DNA from: Gammaproteobacteria bacterium UBA2675
GTDB taxonomy: Bacteria > Pseudomonadota > Gammaproteobacteria > Pseudomonadales > Pseudohongiellaceae
Assembly: GCA_002354805.1 (NCBI GenBank)
Contig: DEMH01000009.1
Coordinates: 992,001-1,056,000 of the forward strand
Direction: 5' to 3'
DNA length: 64,000 nucleotides
Shown here piece after piece: positions 1-8,867 of the stretch. Every line of letters begins with the position of its first letter. Position 1 is the first letter of the stretch. Under the pieces are notes generated by a model. It was not told the origin of the DNA. It made no database searches and saw only the letters and a list, made by a program, of their open reading frames with translations. The translations under genes were made by a program, and so were the position numbers.

Positions 1-2
1 GA

Positions 3-704
3 TTGCTGGGCGTGCTTAACTACGCCATTCCGTTTGCCCTGTTTCCGTTAGCGCAGGCGCAGTTGGCCAGTGGTGTGGCGGCAATCATCAACGCACTGAC
101 GCCTATCATGACGGTGATCGTGTCGCATTTCTGGCTTAATGGCGAACGCATGACCTGGAGTAAAACGGTTGGTGTGGTTGCTGGTTTTTCCGGGGTTGCG
201 ATTCTGGCGTCTCCAGCACTGCTGGCCGACGGCAATTCGCGGGTATGGGCAATCGGCGCCTGCCTGTTGGCGACCCTGTGTTATGCGCTGGCTTTGAACA
301 TTGTGCGTAGCTTCCGGCATGTCGAACCCACGGCACTGACGTCCATAGCTTTAACCGGGTCAGCCGTCGCAGCCATTCCTGTGGCTTTGGCTGCGGATGG
401 TTTGCCTGTGATGGTGATGCCATCTTCCTGGGCCGCGGCGCTGGCGATTGGTCTGATCTCCACTGCGTTTACATTTCAGATCATGTACCGCTTGTTGCCG
501 CTGGTTGGCGCAACCAATTTCTCCACGACCACGCTGATTGCGCCAATCTCTGCCATTATCCTGGGTACCCTTTTTCTGGGAGAGACCATACTCCCATCAC
601 ACCTGCTGGGTATGGCCGTGATCTTTCTGGGGCTGACTTTTATAGACGGTCGATTGCCACGCTTGTTGCGAGGCATGTTCGCCAGCGCAACACAGTCTGA
701 ATAG
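3..704 (+). CDS. EamA/DMT-family membrane transporter, 5' end cut by window edge
   Basis: The visible 233 residues are almost wholly hydrophobic, with about seven to eight membrane helices, and match the second part of a drug/metabolite transporter (EamA) protein. The family usually has about 290-300 residues and ten helices, so roughly the first 60 residues lie upstream of the window. The open frame runs to the first bases, so the TTG at position 3 need not be the true start. The second EamA repeat can be seen in the helix following residue 150, with the motif PLVGATNFSTTTLIAPISA (family pattern: position of substrate cavity helices). Substrate cannot be told from sequence; family members export amino acids, metabolites or drugs across the inner membrane. 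Confidence 0.85.
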   Translation: MLGVLNYAIPFALFPLAQAQLASGVAAIINALTPIMTVIVSHFWLNGERMTWSKTVGVVAGFSGVAILASPALLADGNSRVWAIGACLLATLCYALALNIVRSFRHVEPTALTSIALTGSAVAAIPVALAADGLPVMVMPSSWAAALAIGLISTAFTFQIMYRLLPLVGATNFSTTTLIAPISAIILGTLFLGETILPSHLLGMAVIFLGLTFIDGRLPRLLRGMFASATQSE

Positions 705-921
705 TCCAGTACCAGCTGCCCTGGTTGTAGAACGAGTGGCACGTAACTTTACGGAAATCACTTCTGCTGCAGATATACGTCCATCGCGCGTATGTCATTT
801 AGCGTAGCAATTCCTCGATGCATCTCTATCGGTTCATGCTAGACTCAAGTTGAAATCCTGTTCGGTTAACAGCTGGCCGGGATAGCGTTTTCGCGATGAG
901 GCTACGAGAGAGGAACTTCTC

Positions 922-1500
922 ATGAACGGCCCAATGTCCCGCCGCGCGTTGCTGGCCCTGACTGCGCGACTTGCAAAACAATCCTGCATAGTACTGACCC
1001 TGCCCATGGTGCTAAGCGGCTGCGAACGTGCTCGTCAGTCGGCTGCAGAGGGAGCACTTTTTTCAACGCTCAACTCCGATGAAGCCAGTGAGCTGGCTGC
1101 CATTGCATCACGCATCCTGCCCAGCGACGAGACGCCAGGTGCCAATGAGGCCGGGGTGATCCATTTTATGGATCATGTGCTGGGCGATGGGCGCGATGAT
1201 GAGCTGGCATTGCTTCGGGTAGGGCTGCTGGAACTACAGGCTATGGTCCAACAGAGTTTTAATACACCCACGTTTGCCAGCCTCGATAGCAGCCAACAGG
1301 ATGAGTTGCTGACACGCATTGAATCAACCCAGTTTTTTGGCACCATGCGCTTCCTCACCGTTGCCGGTATGTTCGCGCTGCCAGAGTATGGTGGCAGTGC
1401 GGACCTGCCCGGCTACCGTATGATCGGCTTTGAAAGCCGACATTTCTGGCAGCCGCCTTTCGGTTATTACGACGCGGATTACGCCGCGAGGGGGGAGTAG
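922..1500 (+). CDS. Gluconate 2-dehydrogenase subunit 3-family protein (Tat-type lipoprotein)
   Basis: A 192-residue protein of the gluconate 2-dehydrogenase subunit 3 family, the small partner of FAD-dependent GMC dehydrogenases. The N-terminus has a twin-arginine stretch (SRRALLAL) followed by a hydrophobic segment and a lipobox-like LSGC at about residue 34, so the protein is probably a lipidated, Tat-exported subunit that also drags its cofactor-bearing partner across the membrane. The ATG at 922 is preceded by AGAGGA with suitable spacing. The GMC oxidoreductase starts three bases after its stop, so the two are co-translated. The family assignment rests on size, context and the conserved EASELAAIASRILPSDETPG-type N-terminal region. 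Confidence 0.88.
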   Translation: MNGPMSRRALLALTARLAKQSCIVLTLPMVLSGCERARQSAAEGALFSTLNSDEASELAAIASRILPSDETPGANEAGVIHFMDHVLGDGRDDELALLRVGLLELQAMVQQSFNTPTFASLDSSQQDELLTRIESTQFFGTMRFLTVAGMFALPEYGGSADLPGYRMIGFESRHFWQPPFGYYDADYAARGE

Positions 1501-1503
1501 GTC

Positions 1504-3177
1504 ATGGCTGAAGCGAACAACTCCCTGCCGCATTTCGACACCCGTACGGACGTTGATTTTGTCATTATTGGCTCTGGCGCGGCCGGCGGTATCATGGCCA
1601 GAGAACTCAGTACGGCAGGCTTTTCTGTCGTGGTGCTGGAGCAGGGCCCGCATTTGCAGGCTGGCGATTTTCGTCACGATGAATGGGCTTATGATATCAA
1701 TAGTGAACTTACCTGGAGCGTAAGGCAGGGCCACCCTCAGACGTTCAGGAAAACCGAAAACGAAGAAGCGCAGCCCGTCGAACGTGCCCTGAGTTACGCA
1801 CACAACGTGGGTGGTAGCAGTGTGCATTATTCGGGCAACTTCTGGCGCCTGCGACCCATTGATTTTATGGAGGCAAGTGTCAAAGGCACTATCGCCGGAA
1901 CCAATTTCACCGACTGGCCGATCAGTTACGAGGAACTCGAGCCGTATTACTCCCGGGTAGACTGGGAAATTGGCGTGTCAGGGCTCCAGGGGCCATGGGA
2001 TCCGCCCCGGTCGCGCGATTATCCCTGCCCTCCCATGCCTGTGAAGGGGTCTGATGTTCTGTTGGAGCGCGCTGCACGTCAGCTGGGGCTGACTGCCTAT
2101 CCTGCCCCCGTGGCCATTCTTTCCCAACCACACAATGGGCGTCCAGCCTGCACGCACTGTGGCTTCTGTAATGGGTATGGGTGTGAGATGAACGCCAAAT
2201 CTTCCACCATGATTGCCATGATTCCGCAGGCGCTGGCTTCCGGAAATTGCGAGTTGCGCACCGGCTGCACGGCAGCGCGAATAGATACTGATGACAGCGG
2301 CCGCGTGCGGGAGGTGGTCTACTGGGATGCTGATGGTACAGAACAGGCACAACGTGCCAAAGCGGTCGTGCTTTGTGCCAATGGGGCGGAAACGCCGCGT
2401 CTGCTGCTGCTCTCTGCCAACAGTCAATTTCCGGATGGCCTGGCCAACAGTAGCGGTATGGTCGGCAAAAACCTGATGTTCAATGCCCATTGCTCCGTGG
2501 TCGGTCTGTTTGAGCACCCGGTGAATGCCTACAAAAGCGTGCCTACAACCCGTGTTGTTCATGATTATTATGAGATAGACCAGGCCATGGGTTTTTATGG
2601 TGGTGGTGGTATTGATGGTCGGCATCCCTCCCGTGGCATGCCAATGGGGCTCGCGCTGCGGGGCAGCCTTTTCGACGGTCCCAGCTGGGGAAGTGAATTC
2701 AAGCGCCATCTGAGTCAGGAATTTACACACACTGCTGCCTTTTCCGGACACACTACCTCACTGCCCTTATCCAGTAACAATGTCAGCCTGGATCCGACCC
2801 TGAGAGACAAGTGGGGACGTCCGGCGCTGCGCTGTACCTACATGGATCATCCTGACGACATCGCCACAATGAAGTTTTTCTACGACCGATGTTCAGAGCT
2901 GATGACAGCCGCCGGGGCAATCAAGCAGACGGGCTATTATGCGGAGAATGGGCAGAGTGGCAGTGTGCATTTGCTCGGTACCTGCCGGATGGGCAATGAC
3001 CCTTCAAGCTCAGTCATTGATCGCTACAATCGGTCCCACGATGTGCCAAATCTATTTATGGTGGACGGCAGCAGTCTGGTAACTTCCAGTCGTGGCCAGC
3101 CTACCATGACGATCATGGCGCTGGCCTTCCGGGCTGCAGACAATATCATTCAGGCGGCAAGGCGCGGCGAGGCGTAG
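1504..3177 (+). CDS. GMC-family FAD-dependent oxidoreductase (large subunit of a membrane dehydrogenase)
   Basis: A 557-residue glucose-methanol-choline oxidoreductase. An FAD-binding GSGAAGG motif lies at residues 23-29 and the C-terminal GMC signature contains His489 (GSVHLLGTCRMG) followed by GQPTMTI near 531-537. In many GMC enzymes an Asn precedes that Pro-Thr; here it is Gln532. A cysteine cluster C216-x2-C219-x2-C222-x4-C227 resembles the Fe-S site of gluconate/sorbitol/fructose-type dehydrogenase large subunits. There is no signal peptide of its own, consistent with hitch-hiking through Tat with the subunit-3 protein encoded directly upstream. Likely role: oxidation of a sugar or alcohol at the periplasmic face, with electrons passed to a cytochrome or quinone; substrate unknown. 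No cytochrome c subunit gene is adjacent. Confidence 0.9.
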   Translation: MAEANNSLPHFDTRTDVDFVIIGSGAAGGIMARELSTAGFSVVVLEQGPHLQAGDFRHDEWAYDINSELTWSVRQGHPQTFRKTENEEAQPVERALSYAHNVGGSSVHYSGNFWRLRPIDFMEASVKGTIAGTNFTDWPISYEELEPYYSRVDWEIGVSGLQGPWDPPRSRDYPCPPMPVKGSDVLLERAARQLGLTAYPAPVAILSQPHNGRPACTHCGFCNGYGCEMNAKSSTMIAMIPQALASGNCELRTGCTAARIDTDDSGRVREVVYWDADGTEQAQRAKAVVLCANGAETPRLLLLSANSQFPDGLANSSGMVGKNLMFNAHCSVVGLFEHPVNAYKSVPTTRVVHDYYEIDQAMGFYGGGGIDGRHPSRGMPMGLALRGSLFDGPSWGSEFKRHLSQEFTHTAAFSGHTTSLPLSSNNVSLDPTLRDKWGRPALRCTYMDHPDDIATMKFFYDRCSELMTAAGAIKQTGYYAENGQSGSVHLLGTCRMGNDPSSSVIDRYNRSHDVPNLFMVDGSSLVTSSRGQPTMTIMALAFRAADNIIQAARRGEA

Positions 3178-3246
3178 TCCCCGCCGGTGTCCGCGCTGCC
3201 TGGTATTTGCGCCCAGAACTTCTATCCAGGCGTGTGTGTAACGCGT

Positions 3247-3873
3247 TTAAACCTTGGGCAGAGTGATAATGACCTCATTGCCCACGGTCTCTTTGCGAAT
3301 GCCCAGACTGTCGACCGGACTGTTCAGCGTGAACTGCCGAGAGAACTGGCTACTGCTGAAAAATCGCTGCATTGACCCAGAGCCTGTTTCGTCCTTGTGG
3401 GCGCTGACTTCGCCACTGACAGTGAGACGTCTTTCATTAATTTCTGTGTCTAAAGCCAACTCGCTGCCTTCCGGAACGGAAATACGAACCCGGTAGGCAT
3501 CACTGTCTTCTTCTATGCGAATGTCTGGCTGTGCGGTCGCCGCAGAGAACAGACTGCTGCGTGGCGTCAGATTCAAACCGGGCGCAGCGCCCTGCATCCA
3601 GCGATCAATCTGTTGCTGCATGCGATCCATTTCGGCAAAGGGATCCCAAGCTATTGATGGTGGTGCAGGTGTGCGGGTAGATGAGAGGGGAGCGCTTTGT
3701 GTTTCCAGGCGACGCAGCCATTCTGGCACATGCTGGGAAGTTTCATCCTGCTGAGTGTTGCTGATGCTGATGATTTGCTGTTGCAGCTGCCAATTGGACC
3801 AGGCCAGCCAGGCGGTAAGCGTCAGGCAAAGACCCAGTCCGGCAGCCATCAGTGTGATGATGCGACTGTTCAT
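3247..3873 (-). CDS. Membrane-anchored Hsp20/alpha-crystallin family protein
   Basis: A protein of 208 residues from the ATG at 3873 (a TTG three codons upstream is possible but less likely; CGAGG lies upstream of the ATG). Residues 5-28 form one hydrophobic helix, followed by a linker with a predicted coiled stretch and then an alpha-crystallin domain at about residues 110-205, recognised by the IRIEEDSDAYRVRISVPEG start and the ALDTEINERRLTVSGE core. Ordinary bacterial small heat shock proteins are about 140-160 residues and soluble; the N-terminal anchor places this one on the inner membrane, probably with the chaperone domain in the periplasm. A C-terminal I-x-I motif is not evident. A 15-bp perfect inverted repeat lies just upstream. 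Confidence 0.85.
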   Translation of the reverse strand: MNSRIITLMAAGLGLCLTLTAWLAWSNWQLQQQIISISNTQQDETSQHVPEWLRRLETQSAPLSSTRTPAPPSIAWDPFAEMDRMQQQIDRWMQGAAPGLNLTPRSSLFSAATAQPDIRIEEDSDAYRVRISVPEGSELALDTEINERRLTVSGEVSAHKDETGSGSMQRFFSSSQFSRQFTLNSPVDSLGIRKETVGNEVIITLPKV

Positions 3874-3893
3874 GGGTATCAACCTCGTTGTTT

Positions 3894-3928
3894 ATCCATT
3901 TGGACAGATAAGGTCTGTCCAAATGGAT
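3894..3928. repeat. 15-bp perfect inverted repeat between two minus-strand genes
   Basis: Arms at 3894-3908 and 3914-3928 are perfectly complementary (ATCCATTTGGACAGA and its reverse complement) around the 5-base loop TAAGG. It lies downstream of the lipoprotein gene and about 20 bases upstream of the small heat shock gene start. No T-run follows on either strand, so it may be a Rho-independent-like terminator lacking a U-tract, an operator, or a structured 5' leader of the heat shock mRNA. Confidence 0.6.
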
Positions 3929-3973
3929 TTCAAGAGGCTGACACTGAATGTGGTAGCCGCAGTATTAGTCAGA

Positions 3974-4507
3974 TCAGACTTCGGGTTTCAGTCTGGAATA
4001 CAGTTCCTGGGCATCATAGGTGTTCTGGCCGCTCGGACGCTCACCGTTGCCCATGCGGATTTCCATGATGACCTCGACGGTACTGCGTGAGTCTCCAATA
4101 GTTGTCACACCAGCTCCATACTGTGGCACAGGGCGCTGATAGGTTGTACAGGTTAACAGACCACAATCCTGAACGGTTGCGTACCGGGCGCTTGAGGCAG
4201 ATACGGAAACGGAAGGCTCGGACTGCTGGTTGTTGACCAGCGTGTCGCGACTGGCGACGTCAAACCAGTCATAGCCCTTTTCCAGGGTCAATTCGCTGGC
4301 GCGCAGCATGGCATAATCCATCGCGCGGCCGGCATCGTCGCCGCGACCTCGGAACTGAACGCGATACTGGTCCTGTGACAGTTCGCGGTGCGAATATCCA
4401 TAGCCGCCATTCTCGGCAGCGCGGTAGGCAGGCTGCGACGCGCAGGCAACCAGCAGGAAAGTAACGCCAGTTAAAAGCATCAGTTGGCTGATTTTTCGCG
4501 TACTCAT
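3974..4507 (-). CDS. CC0125/CC1285-type lipoprotein
   Basis: A 177-residue protein read from the ATG at 4507, which has a good GGAGG seven bases upstream; an in-frame ATG seven codons earlier has none. A signal peptide ends in a lipobox-like LLVAC near residue 22, so it is a predicted lipoprotein. The segment GGYGYSHRELSQDQYRVQF followed by the MLRASELTLEKGYDWFDV region matches the conserved family of small bacterial lipoproteins named after Caulobacter CC0125/CC1285. Function is not known for the family. The gene stands alone on the minus strand upstream of the heat shock protein gene. Confidence 0.8.
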   Translation of the reverse strand: MSTRKISQLMLLTGVTFLLVACASQPAYRAAENGGYGYSHRELSQDQYRVQFRGRGDDAGRAMDYAMLRASELTLEKGYDWFDVASRDTLVNNQQSEPSVSVSASSARYATVQDCGLLTCTTYQRPVPQYGAGVTTIGDSRSTVEVIMEIRMGNGERPSGQNTYDAQELYSRLKPEV

Positions 4508-4748
4508 TGTTATGCCTCCAGTGTGCATAGCGTTTGTTAGTCTCGATACGTTAACGGACGGGGACGCGGATCTATTCCATAGCCCGAGGCGTCAGGAGCC
4601 GGTTGCAGGCAGGCCAGAGTGCCTCAGGATTCGGCCGCTTCTTGACCTGATGGTCCTCATCTAGGACTATGACCCTTGTATTCATCAGACTCGCCCTACC
4701 GCCTGGTACTACTGATGTGCCCAATTCGCTATTAATAAGGAAGGAATC

Positions 4749-5924
4749 ATGAAAAAAATAAGCCTGACAGCATTGGCGTTCTGTTGCTCGGTCATGCTCT
4801 TGAATGGCACCCATGCACAAACACAAACAAGAATCATTAATGGCAAGCCTGCCTCGACATCATCCTATCCATGGATGGCCAGCCTGTTTATTCAGGGTGG
4901 CAAGGACAGTGAGAATGGTGGTGGTTGCGGCGGAAGCCTGATAGCGCCCGGCTGGATACTCTCAGCAGCACACTGTTTTTTGAACACAGCGGGTGATGCC
5001 CTGGCAGACGATCCGGCATCGCTGGTGACAGTCACTCTTAACTCGGACAACATCAATAACATGAGCAGTGGCGCCGTCGTGCGCTCCGCCAGTCGCGTCA
5101 TCATTCATCCGAGCTATAACCCCGACGCAGAGACCAGCCCGAACGCCAACGACTTCGATATTGCGCTGGTGGAGCTGGCCTCCCCGGTCAATCTGACACC
5201 GGTAAAACTTTTCACCGGTGCGTTGCCGGCCCACATCCCCACCATCGTTGCCGGTTGGGGCGCGACAGTGGGTGACGGAACGAGTCCTTCCGACGATCTG
5301 CTGCAGACGCAGGTAATTACTGTTACGACACCGGTGTGTGAAGCAGCCCACGAGGGTTTGATCACATCTAACATGTTCTGTGCCGGCAGCTTTGCCGATA
5401 TCGACACATCAGACACCTGCCAGGGAGACAGCGGAGGACCATTGTTCGTTAAGCTGAATGGTAATCAGGGTGCGCTGCAGATTGGCTTGAGCAGTTTTGG
5501 CGGCAGTGAGACAGCGAATTGTGGAACACCAGGATCACCTGGTGTCTATGCAAAGATACCGGCGCTGTTCAGCTTCATCAGTGACAATGTAACGGGCATC
5601 ACAGTAGTTGATTCGCTGGCGGAGGTGCGGGCAGATATCAACGTCTACGACCCGGTTGCAGATCTGGTGACCATTCCCAAGGTGTATGTGGATAAAGTGA
5701 ACTACTCAGTCACTCTGAAGCATACCGGTAATCTGAATTTCTTCCTGGCCAGCGCCGCAGAGAACACTAGCGACAACCCCGACGCCGTGCCGTCATTTTT
5801 TGATGGCGGCAACAACAAGCTGATTCTTCCGCTGGTGCGTGTGGGCGCCGAGACCTTTAATGTGACCCTCCGACACCTGGGTGAATTCAAGTTCGCAGTT
5901 GAGAAGGCCGATCTGGTTCAGTAG
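4749..5924 (+). CDS. Secreted trypsin-like serine protease (S1 family) with C-terminal extension
   Basis: A 391-residue preproprotein: Sec signal peptide to about residue 23 (THA-QTQ), then a short propeptide and a typical zymogen junction R-IINGKPAS at 28-29. The catalytic triad is complete: His75 in LSAAHC, Asp137 in NDFDIAL, Ser228 in CQGDSGGPL. Asp222, six residues before the serine, is the position of chymotrypsin Asp189 and predicts cleavage after Arg/Lys. The protease domain ends near residue 282; about 105 further residues form a predicted beta-rich domain with two related stretches (VNYSVTLKHTG and FNVTLRHLGEF). The start at 4749 has AAGGAA upstream. It is likely exported to the periplasm or medium for protein degradation. 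Animal-like S1 proteases of this kind are common in marine gammaproteobacteria. Confidence 0.92.
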   Translation: MKKISLTALAFCCSVMLLNGTHAQTQTRIINGKPASTSSYPWMASLFIQGGKDSENGGGCGGSLIAPGWILSAAHCFLNTAGDALADDPASLVTVTLNSDNINNMSSGAVVRSASRVIIHPSYNPDAETSPNANDFDIALVELASPVNLTPVKLFTGALPAHIPTIVAGWGATVGDGTSPSDDLLQTQVITVTTPVCEAAHEGLITSNMFCAGSFADIDTSDTCQGDSGGPLFVKLNGNQGALQIGLSSFGGSETANCGTPGSPGVYAKIPALFSFISDNVTGITVVDSLAEVRADINVYDPVADLVTIPKVYVDKVNYSVTLKHTGNLNFFLASAAENTSDNPDAVPSFFDGGNNKLILPLVRVGAETFNVTLRHLGEFKFAVEKADLVQ

Positions 5925-5960
5925 AGAGGCGCGTCAAACTTGTTCGCGCCCCCTATAATT

Positions 5961-5983
5961 CCCAGAGCCCTATGGGCTCTGGG
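5961..5983. terminator. Convergent hairpin terminator between protease gene and pntB
   Basis: CCCAGAGCCC (5961-5970) and GGGCTCTGGG (5974-5983) form a 10-bp perfect stem with loop TAT, between the stop of the plus-strand protease gene and the stop of the minus-strand pntB. On the minus strand it is followed by AATTATAG rather than a clean T-run. A second weaker hairpin (GGCGCG at 5928, CGCGCC at 5945) lies beside it. Confidence 0.65.
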
Positions 5984-5987
5984 GTGC

Positions 5988-7418
5988 TTACGACAGTTCC
6001 TTGACCGCCACGATCAGTTCATTAGCCACTTTCTGTCCGTCACCAAACAGCATACGGGTGTTCTCCGCAACAAACAGCGGGTTTTCGACACCGGAAAAGC
6101 CAGTGCCACGACCGCGTTTAACAACAATGACATTCTCAGACAACTCAGCATGCAGAGTTGGCATGCCAAACAGGGGGCTGTTGGGATCTTTTTTGGCAGC
6201 CGGATTGACCACGTCATTGGCGCCAATTACCAGCGTTACTGTGGTATTGGCGAAATCGGCGTTGATGTCCTCCATGTCGTAGATCAGATCGTAGGGAACA
6301 CCCGCTTCAGCCAATAACACGTTCATATGGCCTGGCATGCGTCCTGCGACCGGGTGAATGGCAAACTTCACTTTTACGCCCTTGTCAGTTAACAGCTGAG
6401 TCAGTTCCCAGATCTTGTGCTGCGCCTGCGCAACTGCCATGCCGTAACCCGGCACAATGATCACCTGACTGGCATAAGCCATCATGATGCCGGCATCCTG
6501 TGCCTGCACTTCTTTTTGAGTGCCACCGTCTTCGTCCCCAGACGCCTGAGCGGAATGGCCTGTTCCAAAGCCACTGAAAAACACATTCGAGACCGAACGG
6601 TTCATGGCTTTGGCCATCAGGTGAGTCAGCAGGGTGCCGGCTGAGCCGACCACCGTGCCGGCGATGATCATTGCCGCATTGCCCAGCACATAACCCTCGA
6701 AGCCGACCGCAAGCCCCGTCAGGGCGTTGAACAGGGAAATGATCACTGGCATGTCTGCGCCGCCAACCGGCACCGTGATAAAGATTCCCAGCACCAGTGC
6801 TATCGCAAAGAAGGCAATGATCAGATTGAGGCTGCCGTTTGTGTAAACACTGACCGCCACAGCCACCAGCACGATGGCCAGTATCAGATTGATCAACTGC
6901 TGCTGTGGCAGCAGACGATTGCTGTTCAAACGACCATCCAGTTTGGCCCAGGCGATGATGCTGCCAGAAAAAGCAATGGTGCCAATGATGGCGCCAAGAA
7001 TCGCCAGGATCGTCACATCGGCGCCCAGGTAATCCGGCACGCTGCTGGCGTAACCTCCGCTTACTGCAGCCTGAGCCTTTAGCAGTTCCACTGCTGCAAT
7101 TGCGGCAGCGGCACCGCCACCCATGCCGTTGTACATGGCGATCATCTGTGGCATGTCAGTCATCGCCACGCGCTTTCCCGTGTACCAGGCATAACCTCCG
7201 CCCAGTGCAATCGCGATTATGATCAGAATGACATTGGTGGATGCCTGTTCATTGCCGGTGATCTCTTCTGCGGCAAAGGTGACAAGTGTAGCGACCACCA
7301 TACCCGCGCCGGCCCAGTGAATGCCGCGCCGGGCGGTGACTGGCGAACTCATCTGCTTGAGCCCGAGAATGAACATGATGGCTGCCAGCAGGTAGCTGAT
7401 CTGAATAATAAGTTCCAT
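5988..7418 (-). CDS. pntB: NAD(P) transhydrogenase subunit beta
   Basis: A 476-residue beta subunit of the proton-translocating transhydrogenase. Residues 1-270 hold about nine membrane helices (domain II), and the C-terminal 180 residues form the NADP-binding domain III, with VPGYGMAVAQAQH (residues around 320) and the GANDVVNPAA and KRGRGTGFSGVENPLF motifs typical of PntB. The enzyme couples hydride transfer between NADH and NADP+ to proton movement across the inner membrane, supplying NADPH. It is the last gene of the three-gene minus-strand operon pntAa-pntAb-pntB; its ATG abuts the pntAb stop codon, indicating translational coupling. Confidence 0.97.
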   Translation of the reverse strand: MELIIQISYLLAAIMFILGLKQMSSPVTARRGIHWAGAGMVVATLVTFAAEEITGNEQASTNVILIIIAIALGGGYAWYTGKRVAMTDMPQMIAMYNGMGGGAAAAIAAVELLKAQAAVSGGYASSVPDYLGADVTILAILGAIIGTIAFSGSIIAWAKLDGRLNSNRLLPQQQLINLILAIVLVAVAVSVYTNGSLNLIIAFFAIALVLGIFITVPVGGADMPVIISLFNALTGLAVGFEGYVLGNAAMIIAGTVVGSAGTLLTHLMAKAMNRSVSNVFFSGFGTGHSAQASGDEDGGTQKEVQAQDAGIMMAYASQVIIVPGYGMAVAQAQHKIWELTQLLTDKGVKVKFAIHPVAGRMPGHMNVLLAEAGVPYDLIYDMEDINADFANTTVTLVIGANDVVNPAAKKDPNSPLFGMPTLHAELSENVIVVKRGRGTGFSGVENPLFVAENTRMLFGDGQKVANELIVAVKELS

Positions 7419-7718
7419 TTATTTTTTGTCTCCCTGCTTGTTTGTGCTCTTGAACATTTCCAGCATGCGCTCAGTCACCACATAGCCGCCAACCGCGTTG
7501 CCGGCAGCAAGTAACACTGCTATAAAGCCTATGACCTGTTGCGATGTGGTTTCTGCAATGCCAAGCGCGATCATCGCGCCTACAAGGACAATGCCGTGAA
7601 CGAAATTGGAGCCCGACATCAACGGGGTGTGAAGAATCACCGGCACACGGCTGATGATTTCGAATCCGGTAAACCCGGCCAGTAGAAAGATGTAAATCGC
7701 TGCGAGTCCTTCGATCAT
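7419..7718 (-). CDS. pntAb: NAD(P) transhydrogenase subunit alpha, membrane part (domain II fragment)
   Basis: A 99-residue protein with three membrane helices (for example IYIFLLAGFTGFEIISRVP and the SGSNFVHGIVLVGAMIALG helix). It corresponds to the C-terminal membrane segment of E. coli PntA, encoded here as a separate polypeptide, the three-subunit arrangement known from Rhodospirillum and many other proteobacteria. It lies between pntAa and pntB with 12- and 0-base gaps, and completes the proton channel with PntB. Confidence 0.95.
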   Translation of the reverse strand: MIEGLAAIYIFLLAGFTGFEIISRVPVILHTPLMSGSNFVHGIVLVGAMIALGIAETTSQQVIGFIAVLLAAGNAVGGYVVTERMLEMFKSTNKQGDKK

Positions 7719-7730
7719 GTTGTTCTCCCC

Positions 7731-8867
7731 CTAGTTAGTGCTTGCCTGCAGTCGCTCTTGCACTGCATCGTTGATGATGTCGCCAGCGTGGGTGATCAGG
7801 CTGTCTTTGAGGATCTGATCGTCCAGATCTATCTGGAGCGAGTCCTCTTTGATGATCAGGCCGAGCAGATTGAACAGGTTTTTTGCGTACAATTCACTGG
7901 CATGGTTGGGTACAGTTGATGGCACGTTAATCGGTCCATAAATGGTCACGCGGTTATGCATCACGGTCTCACCCGGTCGGGTGAGTTCGCAATTACCACC
8001 ACCCTCTGCGGCCAGATCCACAATCACCGCGCCGCCTTTCATGTTGTTGACCATGTCTGTGGGAATAATGCGGGGTGAGGCGCGGCCGGGAAGGGCGGCA
8101 GTACAGATGACCACATCCGAAGCCGCGACATGGCGGGCAAGAATCTCCTGCTGTTTCTGTTTTTCTTCCTCGGTCAGTTCCCGGGCATAGCCGCCGCTGC
8201 CTTCAGCCTTGATGTCGATATCAACAAATCTTGCACCCAGTGATTCAACCTGTTCCTTGACGGCAGCGCGTACGTCATAGGCTTCGACCATGGCGCCCAG
8301 TCGGCGTGCCGTGGCAATTGCCTGCAGGCCGGCCACGCCGGCACCAATGACCAGTACTTTGGATGGACGCACAGTACCCGCTGCGGTGGTCAGCATGGGG
8401 AAAAACTTGCCAGACAATGAGGCTGCCATCAGGACGCTCTTGTAACCGGCGATTGAGGCCTGAGATGACAACGAGTCCATTGCCTGGGCACGGGAGATGC
8501 GGGGGATCAGTTCCATTGAAATGGCGCTGATCTTCTTGTCCCGAAGCAGCTTGAACCGCTGCGTATCTGACCATGGGTTCTGATATCCAATCAGGATGCT
8601 GCCATCGCGCAGTTTTTGAAGCTGGGTCTCGGTCAGAGGGTTTACAGTTAAAACGACATCAGCTGTACCGAGTAGCGAGTCGTCCGGACATATACTTGCA
8701 CCTGCAGCGGTATAGTCCTCATCGCTGAAGCCAGCATGCTCACCAGCCAGTGTCTGAACTTGAATGGTAGTTCCGGCAGCGATCAATTTTTTGGCTATTT
8801 CCGGGACCAGTGCTACCCGATTTTCGCCAGTCCTTATCTCTGCAGGGACGCTGATAACGTTCGACAT
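7731..8867 (-). CDS. pntAa: NAD(P) transhydrogenase subunit alpha, soluble NAD(H)-binding part
   Basis: Read from the ATG at 8867 (MSNVISVPAEIRTGENRVAL, 378 residues), which has GGAGAG at good spacing; an in-frame upstream start would add 18 unrelated residues. It is the soluble domain I of transhydrogenase, related to alanine dehydrogenase: the N-terminal half carries PWSDTQRF and RISRAQAMDSLSSQASIAGYK-type motifs and the Rossmann fold begins at VLVIGAGVAGLQAIATA. It binds NAD(H) on the cytoplasmic side and docks to PntB. First gene of the pnt operon, divergent from the acyl-CoA dehydrogenases with 230 bases between them. Confidence 0.96.
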   Translation of the reverse strand: MSNVISVPAEIRTGENRVALVPEIAKKLIAAGTTIQVQTLAGEHAGFSDEDYTAAGASICPDDSLLGTADVVLTVNPLTETQLQKLRDGSILIGYQNPWSDTQRFKLLRDKKISAISMELIPRISRAQAMDSLSSQASIAGYKSVLMAASLSGKFFPMLTTAAGTVRPSKVLVIGAGVAGLQAIATARRLGAMVEAYDVRAAVKEQVESLGARFVDIDIKAEGSGGYARELTEEEKQKQQEILARHVAASDVVICTAALPGRASPRIIPTDMVNNMKGGAVIVDLAAEGGGNCELTRPGETVMHNRVTIYGPINVPSTVPNHASELYAKNLFNLLGLIIKEDSLQIDLDDQILKDSLITHAGDIINDAVQERLQASTN

